Shown here one piece after another: positions 52,717-63,811 of a stretch of 64,000 nt of DNA. Origin of the DNA: Streptomyces sp. BK239 (GTDB taxonomy: Bacteria; Actinomycetota; Actinomycetes; Streptomycetales; Streptomycetaceae); contig NZ_SHKS01000011.1 of assembly GCF_004217285.1 (NCBI RefSeq), forward strand, positions 62,001 through 126,000, written 5' to 3'. Position numbers and translations under genes: made by a program. The notes beneath the pieces were generated by a model. It had not been told where the DNA came from. It searched no databases and saw only the letters and a program-made list of their open reading frames with translations. Every line of letters begins with the position of its first letter. Within the stretch, counting starts at the first letter, position 1.

Positions 52717-53825
52717 TGTCAGAGGTGTACGCGACCCGTCGCACACGACTGAAAGAACGCTGCCACGCGTCCGGCAACGCGGCAGCGCTGATCTCCCGGC
52801 CCGCCAACGTCAGGTACCTCGCCGGCGCGGCCCCGCGGGGAGCCGTCCTGCTGCTGGGCGACGAGGACCTCCTCGTGTGCGCGGGGCCGCCGGACGACCG
52901 CCCCGCCGAGGCCCGCCCGGACGACAGCCTGAAGGTGCACACCCTCCCCGGCGCCGGCGGCGACCCCGCCGTGGCCGCCGTGGGCCTCCTCGCGGCCGGC
53001 GGCGCCGGCGGCGACCGCCTCGCCGTCGAGGAGCACCACCTCACGGTCACCCGGCACCGCGCCCTGCGCTCCGTCGCCCCCCGGATCCGCCTCGCCGATC
53101 TGGGCGGCGCGGTCGAACAGCTCAGGGTGGTGAAGGACGAGGAGGAGATCTCCTGCCTGCGCATCGGCGCCGAGATCGCCGACCAGGCCCTGGGGGAGCT
53201 GCTGGAGTCCATCCTCGTCGGCCGCACCGAACGCCACCTCGCCCTCGAACTGGAGCGCCGTCTCGTCGACCACGGCGCCGACGGGCCCGCCTTCCCCACG
53301 TCCGTGGGCACCGGCCCGAACTCCGGGCGGCGCGGGCACCGGCCCACCGACCGGCGGGTGGAGGAGGGCGACTTCCTCTCCGTCTGCCTCGGCGCCTCCT
53401 ACCGCGGCTACCGCTGCGAGATCGGCCGCACCTTCGTCATCGGCACCTCACCGGCGGACTGGCAGATCGAGCTGTACGACCTGGTGTTCGCCGCCCAGCG
53501 GGCCGGCCGTGAGAGCCTGGTGCCGGGCACCGCGCACCGGGACGTGGACCGCGCCGCACGCCAGGTCCTGGACTGCGCGGGCTATTCGGAACGCCTCCCG
53601 GCGCTCATCGGGCACGGGGTCGGACTCGAAATCGACGAGGACCCGCAGTTGGCTCCCGCGGCCATGGGTAAACTGGACGCTTGCGTGCCGGTCACCGTCG
53701 AACCCGGGGTCCACCTCCCGGGGCGGGGCGGGGTCCGGATCGATGACACGCTCGTCGTGCGCCCCGAGGCGGACGGCGGACCCGAGCTACTCACCATCAC
53801 GACCAAGGAGCTGCTCGCGCTCTAG
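52716..53825 (+). CDS. M24-family (Xaa-Pro peptidase/creatinase fold) protein with altered metal site
   Basis: This is a 369-residue protein with the pita-bread fold of Xaa-Pro aminopeptidases. An N-terminal creatinase-type domain (1-135) precedes the M24 domain. Key positions differ from active members. The first metal Asp (VDFGA) is Cys224 (VCLGA), the second (SDITRTF) is Glu235 (CEIGRTF), the VHE His is Asp307 and the final RIED Glu is Asp343. His300 and Glu329 remain. The fold is intact and the reading frame is clean, so this is a functional gene with a changed or lost peptidase activity. It lies before efp, as in other Gram-positives. Confidence 0.85.
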   Translation: MSEVYATRRTRLKERCHASGNAAALISRPANVRYLAGAAPRGAVLLLGDEDLLVCAGPPDDRPAEARPDDSLKVHTLPGAGGDPAVAAVGLLAAGGAGGDRLAVEEHHLTVTRHRALRSVAPRIRLADLGGAVEQLRVVKDEEEISCLRIGAEIADQALGELLESILVGRTERHLALELERRLVDHGADGPAFPTSVGTGPNSGRRGHRPTDRRVEEGDFLSVCLGASYRGYRCEIGRTFVIGTSPADWQIELYDLVFAAQRAGRESLVPGTAHRDVDRAARQVLDCAGYSERLPALIGHGVGLEIDEDPQLAPAAMGKLDACVPVTVEPGVHLPGRGGVRIDDTLVVRPEADGGPELLTITTKELLAL

Positions 53826-53884
53826 CTCATCGGCTGGACGCGTGGCCCGGGGTCGTCCACGTCAGTCCAGGAGATTCCGCAACC

Positions 53885-54451
53885 GTGGCTTCCACGAACG
53901 ACCTCAAGAACGGCCTGGTGCTCAAGCTCGAAGGCGGCCAGCTCTGGTCCGTCGTCGAGTTCCAGCACGTCAAGCCCGGCAAGGGCCCGGCCTTCGTGCG
54001 CACCAAGCTCAAGAACGTGCTCTCCGGCAAGGTCGTCGACAAGACGTTCAACGCCGGCGTCAAGGTCGAGACGGCCACTGTCGACAAGCGCGACATGCAG
54101 TTCTCGTACATGGACGGCGAGTACTTCGTCTTCATGGACATGGAGACCTACGACCAGCTGATGGTCGACCGCAAGGCCGTCGGCGACGCCGCCAACTTCC
54201 TGATCGAGGGCTTCACCGCCACCGTCGCCCAGCACGAGGGCGAGGTGCTCTTCGTCGAGCTGCCCGCCGCCGTCGAGCTGGTCGTCCAGGAGACCGAGCC
54301 GGGCGTCCAGGGCGACCGCTCCACCGGCGGCACCAAGCCCGCCACCCTGGAGACCGGCCACCAGATCCAGGTCCCGCTCTTCATCACCACCGGTGAGAAG
54401 ATCAAGGTCGACACCCGCACGAGCGACTACCTCGGCCGGGTGAACAGCTAA
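53885..54451 (+). CDS. efp: Elongation factor P
   Basis: EF-P (188 residues) rescues ribosomes stalled on proline runs. It has the KOW-like N-domain and two OB domains. The tip loop reads HVKPGKGPAFVR with Lys33 between PG and GP (PGKGP). In actinobacteria this loop type is reported to work without lysine modification, and no modifying enzyme gene is adjacent. GTG 53885 starts the usual MASTNDLKNG. nusB begins two bases after the stop. Confidence 0.96.
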   Translation: MASTNDLKNGLVLKLEGGQLWSVVEFQHVKPGKGPAFVRTKLKNVLSGKVVDKTFNAGVKVETATVDKRDMQFSYMDGEYFVFMDMETYDQLMVDRKAVGDAANFLIEGFTATVAQHEGEVLFVELPAAVELVVQETEPGVQGDRSTGGTKPATLETGHQIQVPLFITTGEKIKVDTRTSDYLGRVNS

Positions 54452-54453
54452 CC

Positions 54454-54882
54454 GTGGCCGCCCGCAACACGGCCCGCAAGCGCGCCTTCCAGATCCTCTT
54501 CGAGGGCGACCAGCGTGGCGTCGACGTCCTGACCGTCCTCGCGGACTGGATCCGGCTCTCCCGGGCCGACACCCGGCAGCCACCGGTGAGCGAGTACACG
54601 ATGCAGCTGGTCGAGGGCTACGCCGAGCAGGCCAAGCGCATCGACGAGCTGATCGCCCAGTACTCGGTCGGCTGGACGCTGGACCGGATGCCGGTCGTCG
54701 ACCGCAACATCCTGCGGCTCGGCGCCTACGAGCTCGTCTGGGTCGACGAGACGCCGGACGCCGTCGTCCTCGACGAAATGGTGCAGCTGGCGAAGGAGTT
54801 CTCCACGGACGAGTCGCCCTCGTTCGTCAACGGCCTCCTCGGCCGTCTGAAGGAGCTCAAGCCGACCCTCCGCAGAGGCTAG
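54454..54882 (+). CDS. nusB: Transcription antitermination factor NusB
   Basis: NusB (142 residues) binds boxA RNA with S10 in rRNA antitermination complexes. It is all helical, with the conserved start RKRAFQILFEGDQR and the core VDRNILRLGAYELVW ... VVLDEMVQLAKEF. GTG 54454 follows efp by two bases, so the two are coupled. A large hairpin ends the operon. Confidence 0.95.
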   Translation: MAARNTARKRAFQILFEGDQRGVDVLTVLADWIRLSRADTRQPPVSEYTMQLVEGYAEQAKRIDELIAQYSVGWTLDRMPVVDRNILRLGAYELVWVDETPDAVVLDEMVQLAKEFSTDESPSFVNGLLGRLKELKPTLRRG

Positions 54883-54948
54883 ACACGGGGGCGCGGGGGA
54901 CCGCGCCCGGACGCAGCTCACGCGAGAGGCGTGCGACCGTCACGAAAA

Positions 54949-54994
54949 ACCGCCGGGGTGGCGGGAACCATCAGGTTCCGGCCACCCCGGCGGT
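54949..54994. terminator. Bidirectional terminator between nusB and bldD
   Basis: ACCGCCGGGGTGGC (54949-54962) pairs with GCCACCCCGGCGGT (54981-54994). After one mismatch GGAACC pairs with GGTTCC around ATCA. That gives twenty pairs in all, between convergent genes. Confidence 0.8.
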
Positions 54995-55019
54995 ACGTTT
55001 CTGCTGGGCCCGTTGGGGC

Positions 55020-55520
55020 TCAGCCCTCCTCGTGGGAGACGGCGCGACGCGCGTCCGCGTCCAGGACGCCCCAGCTGATCAGCTGCTCGGTGAGGACCGA
55101 GGGCGACTGGTCGTAGATGACGGCGAGCGTGCGCAGGTCGTCCTGGCGGATCGAGAGCACCTTGCCGTTGTAGTCACCGCGCTGGGACTGGATCGTCGCC
55201 GCGTACCGCTGAAGGGGGCCGGCCTTCTCCACCGGCACATGGGCCAGCCGCTCCAGGTCCAGGACCAGCTTCGGCGGGGGCTCCGCCGCGCCGCCCGGGG
55301 TGGTGCCGGGAAGGAGCTCCTGCACGGGGACGCCGTAGAAATCGGCCAGCTCCGCGAGCCGCTGCACGGTCACGGCGCGGTCGCCGCGCTCGTAGGACCC
55401 GACCACGACCGCCTTCCAGCGTCCCTGGGACTTCTCCTCGACACCGTGGAGGGAAAGGCCCTGCTGGGTGCGGATCGCCCGGAGCTTGGCCCCGAGCTGT
55501 TTGGCGTATTCGCTGGACAT
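55020..55520 (-). CDS. bldD: Developmental transcription regulator BldD
   Basis: BldD (166 residues) is the c-di-GMP-responsive repressor that keeps Streptomyces in vegetative growth. The N-terminal helix-turn-helix domain (1-70, LGAKLRAIRTQQGLSLHGVE) binds DNA. The C-terminal domain carries the c-di-GMP motif RxD-x8-RxxD, seen as R114-G-D116 and R125-Q-D-D128. From memory the protein is nearly identical to S. coelicolor BldD. ATG 55520 gives the known N-terminus MSSEYAKQLG. A palindrome 60 bases upstream is a likely autoregulatory site. Confidence 0.97.
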   Translation of the reverse strand: MSSEYAKQLGAKLRAIRTQQGLSLHGVEEKSQGRWKAVVVGSYERGDRAVTVQRLAELADFYGVPVQELLPGTTPGGAAEPPPKLVLDLERLAHVPVEKAGPLQRYAATIQSQRGDYNGKVLSIRQDDLRTLAVIYDQSPSVLTEQLISWGVLDADARRAVSHEEG

Positions 55521-55577
55521 ATGGCTCCCGGCACTGGGTCGACGCGACTGGAGCTTGGTTTCCATGCCGCGCGGTTG

Positions 55578-55597
55578 GTAACTCACTGTGAGGTTAC
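55578..55597 (-). promoter_or_regulatory. Candidate BldD operator upstream of bldD
   Basis: GTAACTCAC (55578-55586), T, then GTGAGGTTAC (55588-55597) forms an inverted repeat with one extra G. Its halves resemble the AGTGA/TCAC half-sites known for BldD. BldD represses its own gene in S. coelicolor, and the position 58-78 bases before the start fits a promoter-region operator. Confidence 0.55.
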
Positions 55598-55703
55598 GCA
55601 GCGTGATTCTTCTGCGTCAAGCCGAATGGTCCACCCCGACGCTTCCGTGGTATCGATGGCCGATTACGCCAAGGGGGTGATCGGGGGCGTCCCCGGGGCC
55701 TGC

Positions 55704-55709
55704 TACGGT
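55704..55709 (+). promoter_or_regulatory. Possible -10 element of the pyr operon
   Basis: TACGGT fits TANNNT. A start near 55716 would give a leader of about 59 bases containing the PyrR-binding sequence. No -35 is clear. Confidence 0.35.
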
Positions 55710-55739
55710 GGATGGCGCAAATCCGACGTCCTTTAAGGT

Positions 55740-55764
55740 CCGTCCCGTGAGGCGGAGAAGGAGG
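55740..55764 (+). promoter_or_regulatory. PyrR-binding RNA element next to the pyrR Shine-Dalgarno
   Basis: CGTCCCGTGAGGCG (55741-55754) matches 12 of 14 positions of the PyrR-binding RNA consensus ARUCCNGNGAGGYU. CCG (55740-55742) and CC (55744-55745) can pair with GG (55751-55752) and CGG (55753-55755), putting CGUGA in the loop with one bulged U. The Shine-Dalgarno AAGGAGG (55758-55764) starts three bases after this stem. UMP-loaded PyrR bound here would block translation, as reported for mycobacteria. Confidence 0.7.
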
Positions 55765-55774
55765 TCCGTTTCGT

Positions 55775-56359
55775 ATGGACAAGCAGCAGGACACGCAAGC
55801 GTCAGAGGCGAGGCCCGTCCTCGAAGGCCCTGACATCGCACGGGTGCTGACCCGTATCGCTCACGAGATCGTCGAGCGCGCCAAGGGCGCCGACGACGTG
55901 GTGCTCCTCGGCATCCCGACCCGGGGCGTCTTCCTCGGCCGCCGGCTCGCCGCCAAGCTGGAGCAGATCACCGAGCGGAAGATCCCGGTCGGCTCGCTCG
56001 ACATCACCATGTACCGGGACGACCTGCGCATGCATCCGCCGCGCGCGCTGGCCCGCACCGAGATCCCCGGTGACGGCATCGACGGCAAGCTGGTCGTCCT
56101 CGTCGACGACGTGCTCTTCTCCGGCCGCACCATCCGCGCCGCCCTCGACGCCCTGAACGACATCGGGCGCCCGCGCGCGGTGCAGCTCGCGGTCCTGGTC
56201 GACCGCGGCCACCGCGAACTGCCCATCCGCGCCGACTACGTCGGCAAGAACCTCCCCACGTCGCTGCGGGAGACGGTCAAGGTCCAGCTCGCCGAGGAGG
56301 ACGGTCGCGACACCGTGCTGCTCGGTGCGAAGCAGACCGCCCCGGGCGCGCAGCAGTAG
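55775..56359 (+). CDS. pyrR: Bifunctional pyr operon regulator/uracil phosphoribosyltransferase PyrR
   Basis: PyrR (194 residues) binds pyr leader RNA when UMP is plentiful and also has some uracil phosphoribosyltransferase activity. The PRPP motif is VVLVDDVLFSGRTIRAAL (near residues 108-125), and the basic RNA-binding surface includes LLGIPTRGVFLGRRL. ATG 55775 follows a near-perfect ribosome site, AAGGAGG. The gene heads the pyr operon and probably controls its own translation through the leader element. Confidence 0.96.
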   Translation: MDKQQDTQASEARPVLEGPDIARVLTRIAHEIVERAKGADDVVLLGIPTRGVFLGRRLAAKLEQITERKIPVGSLDITMYRDDLRMHPPRALARTEIPGDGIDGKLVVLVDDVLFSGRTIRAALDALNDIGRPRAVQLAVLVDRGHRELPIRADYVGKNLPTSLRETVKVQLAEEDGRDTVLLGAKQTAPGAQQ

Positions 56360-56461
56360 CTGTCCGGCCTTTGCCGCGCGTGCGCGCCTCCGCGCGCTCG
56401 CATGCCCGAAAAGTCCTCCCTGTCTCATTTGTCCTCACTTGTCTTCAACGGAGCCTGACAG

Positions 56462-57451
56462 ATGCAGCGTCATCTCATCTCGGCCGCCGACCTCACCCGC
56501 GACGACGCCGTCCACATCCTCGACACCGCCGAGGAGATGGCCCGGGTCGCCGACCGGCCCATCAAGAAGCTGCCGACCCTGCGCGGCCGCACCGTGGTCA
56601 ACCTCTTCTTCGAGGACTCCACGCGCACCCGGATCTCCTTCGAGGCCGCCGAGAAGCGCCTCTCCGCCGACGTCATCAACTTCACCGCCAAGGGCTCCAG
56701 CGTCTCCAAGGGCGAGTCCCTGAAGGACACCGCCCAGACGCTGGAGGCCATGGGCGTCGACGCCGTCGTCATCCGGCACGGCGCGTCCGGGGCCCCCTAC
56801 CGCCTGGCCAACTCCGGCTGGATCGACGCGGCCGTCATCAACGCCGGCGACGGCACCCACCAGCACCCCACCCAGGCCCTGCTGGACGCCTTCACCATGC
56901 GCCGCAGGCTCGTCGGACGGGACGCCGGCCTCGGCCAGGACCTGTCCGGCCGGCGCATCACCCTCGTCGGCGACGTCCTGCACAGCCGGGTCGCCCGCTC
57001 CAACGTCGACTTGCTGCACACCCTCGGCGCCGAGGTCACCCTGGTCGCCCCGCCCACCCTGGTGCCCGTCGGCGTGGAGACCTGGCCCTGCGAGGTGTCG
57101 TACGACCTCGACAGCACGCTGCCCAAGTCCGACGCGGTGATGATGCTGCGCGTCCAGCGCGAGCGGATGAACGCCGCGTTCTTCCCGACCGAGCGCGAGT
57201 ACTCCCGCCGCTACGGCCTCGACGGCGACCGCATGGCGCGGATGCCCGAGCACGCGATCGTGATGCACCCCGGGCCGATGGTCCGGGGCATGGAGATCAC
57301 CGCCGAGGTCGCCGACTCCGACCGGTGCACCGTCGTCGAACAGGTCGCCAACGGGGTGTCGATCCGCATGGCCGTCCTGTACCTGCTCCTGGGCGGCAAC
57401 GAACCCGCCGTCAGCCACGCCCGTACCACCGCTTCCACCGAGGAGAAGTAA
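56462..57451 (+). CDS. pyrB: Aspartate carbamoyltransferase catalytic subunit
   Basis: PyrB (329 residues) joins aspartate and carbamoyl phosphate. The carbamoyl phosphate site FFEDSTRTRISFE (near 58-70) and the GDGTHQHPTQALLDAF segment are intact, as is the HPGPMVRGMEI loop. No regulatory subunit pyrI is present, as is usual in Gram-positives. The 102-base gap before it is the only sizeable one within the operon. Confidence 0.96.
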   Translation: MQRHLISAADLTRDDAVHILDTAEEMARVADRPIKKLPTLRGRTVVNLFFEDSTRTRISFEAAEKRLSADVINFTAKGSSVSKGESLKDTAQTLEAMGVDAVVIRHGASGAPYRLANSGWIDAAVINAGDGTHQHPTQALLDAFTMRRRLVGRDAGLGQDLSGRRITLVGDVLHSRVARSNVDLLHTLGAEVTLVAPPTLVPVGVETWPCEVSYDLDSTLPKSDAVMMLRVQRERMNAAFFPTEREYSRRYGLDGDRMARMPEHAIVMHPGPMVRGMEITAEVADSDRCTVVEQVANGVSIRMAVLYLLLGGNEPAVSHARTTASTEEK

Positions 57452-57457
57452 GCGACC

Positions 57458-58744
57458 ATGAGCAAGATCCTGATCCGTGGTGCGAAGGTGCTCGGCGGCG
57501 AGCCGCAGGACGTCCTGATCGACGGCGAGGTCGTCGCGGCCGTCGGGACCGGCTTGTCCGATGAGGGCGCGGAGGTAGTCGAGGCGGCGGGCAAGGTGCT
57601 GCTGCCGGGCCTGGTCGACCTGCACACCCATCTGCGCGAGCCCGGCCGCGAGGACTCCGAGACCGTCCTCACCGGCACCCGCGCCGCCGCCTCCGGCGGC
57701 TACACCGCCGTGTTCGCCATGGCCAACACCTTCCCGGTCGCCGACACCGCCGGCGTGGTCGAGCAGGTCTACCGGCTCGGCAAGGAGCACGGCTACTGCG
57801 ACGTACAGCCCATCGGCGCGGTCACCGTCGGCCTGGAGGGCCGCAAGCTCGCCGAGCTGGGCGCCATGCACGAGTCGGCCGCCGGGGTCACCGTCTTCTC
57901 CGACGACGGCAAGTGCGTCGACGACGCCGTGATCATGCGGCGCGCCCTCGAGTACGTGAAGGCCTTCGGCGGGGTCGTCGCCCAGCACGCGCAGGAGCCG
58001 CGGCTGACCGAAGGCGCCCAGATGAACGAGGGCGTCGTCTCGGCCGAGCTGGGCCTCGGGGGCTGGCCCGCGGTGGCCGAGGAGTCGATCATCGCCCGGG
58101 ACGTCCTGCTCGCCGAGCACGTCGGCTCCCGCGTCCACATCTGCCACCTGTCGACCGCCGGCTCCGTCGAGATCGTCCGCTGGGCCAAGTCCCGCGGCAT
58201 CGACGTCACCGCCGAGGTCACCCCGCACCACCTCCTCCTCACGGATGAGCTGGTGCGCTCCTACAACCCCGTCTACAAGGTCAACCCGCCGCTGCGCACC
58301 GAGCGTGACGTGCACGCCCTGCGCGAGGCGCTCGCCGACGGCACCATCGACATCGTCGCCACCGACCACGCCCCGCACCCGCACGAGGACAAGGACTGCG
58401 AGTGGGCCGCGGCCGCCATGGGCATGGTCGGCCTGGAGACCGCGCTGTCGGTGGTCCAGGAGACGATGGTCGACACGGGCCTGCTGGACTGGGCCCAGGT
58501 CGCCGACCGCATGTCCTTCGCGCCCGCGCGCATCGGCCGGGCCGGCGGCCACGGGCGTCCCGTCTCGGCAGGTGAGCCCGCCAACCTCACGCTCGTCGAC
58601 TCGGCATACCGTGGACAGGTGGACCCCGCGGGCTTCGCCTCGCGCAGCCGCAACACCCCCTACGAGGGGCGCGAGCTGCCGGGCCGTGTCACGCACACCT
58701 GGCTGCGGGGCAAGGCCACCCTCGTCGACGGGAAGCTCACGTGA
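57458..58744 (+). CDS. pyrC: Dihydroorotase (class I)
   Basis: This is a 428-residue zinc enzyme that closes carbamoyl aspartate to dihydroorotate. The HxH metal motif is DLHTHLREPG (near 52-61). The bridging Lys of the class is probably replaced by the FSDDGKCVDD region. Later ligands are H (AQHAQEPR), H (HICHLSTAGS) and D (IVATDHAPH). It starts six bases after pyrB and overlaps the next gene by four bases. Confidence 0.95.
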   Translation: MSKILIRGAKVLGGEPQDVLIDGEVVAAVGTGLSDEGAEVVEAAGKVLLPGLVDLHTHLREPGREDSETVLTGTRAAASGGYTAVFAMANTFPVADTAGVVEQVYRLGKEHGYCDVQPIGAVTVGLEGRKLAELGAMHESAAGVTVFSDDGKCVDDAVIMRRALEYVKAFGGVVAQHAQEPRLTEGAQMNEGVVSAELGLGGWPAVAEESIIARDVLLAEHVGSRVHICHLSTAGSVEIVRWAKSRGIDVTAEVTPHHLLLTDELVRSYNPVYKVNPPLRTERDVHALREALADGTIDIVATDHAPHPHEDKDCEWAAAAMGMVGLETALSVVQETMVDTGLLDWAQVADRMSFAPARIGRAGGHGRPVSAGEPANLTLVDSAYRGQVDPAGFASRSRNTPYEGRELPGRVTHTWLRGKATLVDGKLT

Positions 58745-59307
58745 CACCTGTGATCCTGCTGGCGGCCGACAAGGAGTCGGCCGAAGTGACCGACTGGGCC
58801 GCCCGCGCCGGCTGGGTCGTCGGCCTCGCCCTGTTCGTCGCGCTCGTCTACTGGCTGATGCGCGAGGGCTGGAAGTGGCGCGGCACGCTCCAGGGCGACC
58901 TGCCCGAGCTGCCGTCCGCGCCGGACGACCCGGGCCCGGCGAGACTGACCATGAGCGGCCGCTACCACGGCTCCACCACCGCGGGGCAGTGGCTCGACCG
59001 CATCGTGGCGCAGGGCCTGGGCGCCCGCAGCCGTGTCGAGCTCACCCTCACGGACGCGGGAGTGGACGTCGTACGCCCCGGCGCGAGCGACTTCTTCATC
59101 CCGGCCGGCGCGCTGCGCGAGGCGGTCCTCGGCAAGGGCATCGCCGGCAAGGTCCTCACCGAGGGCGGACTGCTCGTGGTGACCTGGGCGCACGGCGACC
59201 GGCTGATCGACTCCGGCTTCCGGTCCGACCACGCGGCCGAACACCGCGCATGGGTCGACGCCATCAACTCAATGACCAAGAACAACACGACGGAAGGCGC
59301 ACGATGA
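58741..59307 (+). CDS. Membrane-anchored PH-like protein within the pyr operon
   Basis: This is a 188-residue protein with one membrane helix (about 22-42, AGWVVGLALFVALVYWLM) and a C-terminal beta-rich region that looks like a small pleckstrin-homology-type domain (RVELTLTDAGVDVVRPGASDFFIPAGAL ... LVVTWAHGDRLIDSGFR, each piece read separately). It overlaps pyrC at its start (GTGA) and carA at its end (ATGA), so it is translated with the pathway enzymes. No pyrimidine function is known for it. Membrane tethering of the pathway is only a guess. Confidence 0.8.
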   Translation: MTPVILLAADKESAEVTDWAARAGWVVGLALFVALVYWLMREGWKWRGTLQGDLPELPSAPDDPGPARLTMSGRYHGSTTAGQWLDRIVAQGLGARSRVELTLTDAGVDVVRPGASDFFIPAGALREAVLGKGIAGKVLTEGGLLVVTWAHGDRLIDSGFRSDHAAEHRAWVDAINSMTKNNTTEGAR

Positions 59308-60438
59308 CGACCTCCACCAGGGGGACCTCGAAGGTTCCCGCCGTACTCGTCCTGGAGGACGGCCGGATCTTCCGCGGCCGCGCCTACGGGGCCGTGGGGG
59401 AGACCTTCGGCGAGGCGGTGTTCTCCACCGGCATGACCGGCTACCAGGAGACCCTGACCGACCCGTCGTACGACCGGCAGATCGTCGTCGCCACCGCCCC
59501 GCAGATCGGCAACACCGGCTGGAACGACGAGGACGACGAGTCCCGCCGCATCTGGGTCTCCGGCTACGTCGTGCGCGACCCCGCGCGCGTGCCGTCCAAC
59601 TGGCGGGCCAAGCGGTCCCTCGACGACGAGCTGGTCGCACAGAACGTGGTCGGCATCTCCGGCATCGACACCCGCGCCCTCACCCGCCACCTGCGCGAGC
59701 GCGGCTCCATGCGGGCCGGGATCTTCTCCGGCGAGGCGATCGCCGCCGAGGCCGACCTCGTCGCACGGGTGCAGGCCCAGCCGCAGATGAAGGGCGCGAG
59801 CCTCTACGAGGAGGTCGCCACCCAGGAGGCGTACGTCGTCCCCGCGGTCGGCGAGAAGCGGTTCACCGTCGCCGCCATCGACCTGGGCATCAAGGGCATG
59901 ACCCCGCACCGCATGGCCGAACGCGGCATCGAGGTGCACGTCCTGCCCGCCACGGCCACCGCGGACGAGGTGTACGCCGTGCGCCCCGACGGCGTGTTCT
60001 TCTCCAACGGTCCCGGCGACCCGGCCACCGCGGACGGTCCCGTGGCGCTGATGACCGAGGTGCTGGAGCGCAGGACGCCCCTGTTCGGCATCTGCTTCGG
60101 CAACCAGATCCTCGGCCGCGCCCTCGGCTTCGGCACCTACAAGCTGAAGTACGGCCACCGCGGCATCAACCAGCCGGTGCAGGACCGAACGACCGGAAAG
60201 GTCGAGGTCACCGCCCACAACCACGGCTTCGCCGTGGACGCGCCGCTCGACCAGGTCAGCGAGACGAAGTTCGGCCGCGCCGAGGTCTCCCACGTCTGCC
60301 TGAACGACGACGTCGTGGAGGGGCTCCAGCTGCTGGACCAGCCGGCCTTCTCCGTCCAGTACCACCCCGAAGCCGCCGCCGGCCCGCACGACGCCGCCTA
60401 CCTGTTCGACCGCTTCGTTTCTCTGATGGAGGGCCAGC

Positions 60439-60446
<8 letters not shown>
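59304..60446 (+). CDS. carA: Carbamoyl phosphate synthase small subunit (glutaminase)
   Basis: CarA (380 residues) hydrolyses glutamine and sends ammonia to CarB. The class I amidotransferase triad is seen as Cys in FGICFGNQILG and His-Glu in VQYHPEAAAGPHD. The N-terminal CPSase domain begins PAVLVLEDGRIFRGRAYG. ATG 59304 overlaps the PH-like gene stop and has GGAAGG upstream. The 3' end overlaps carB by eight bases. Confidence 0.97.
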
Positions 60447-63747
<3,301 letters not shown>

Positions 63748-63755
63748 CAGCCCAC

Positions 63756-63783
63756 AGGGGGACACCGGAAACGGTGTCCCCCT
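63756..63783 (+). terminator. Terminator after carB
   Basis: AGGGGGACACCG (63756-63767) pairs perfectly with CGGTGTCCCCCT (63772-63783) around a GAAA tetraloop. It separates carB from pyrD, so pyrD expression needs read-through or its own promoter. Confidence 0.8.
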
Positions 63784-63811
63784 CGTCATGAGGGCTCTTC
63801 ATGAGGGAATC

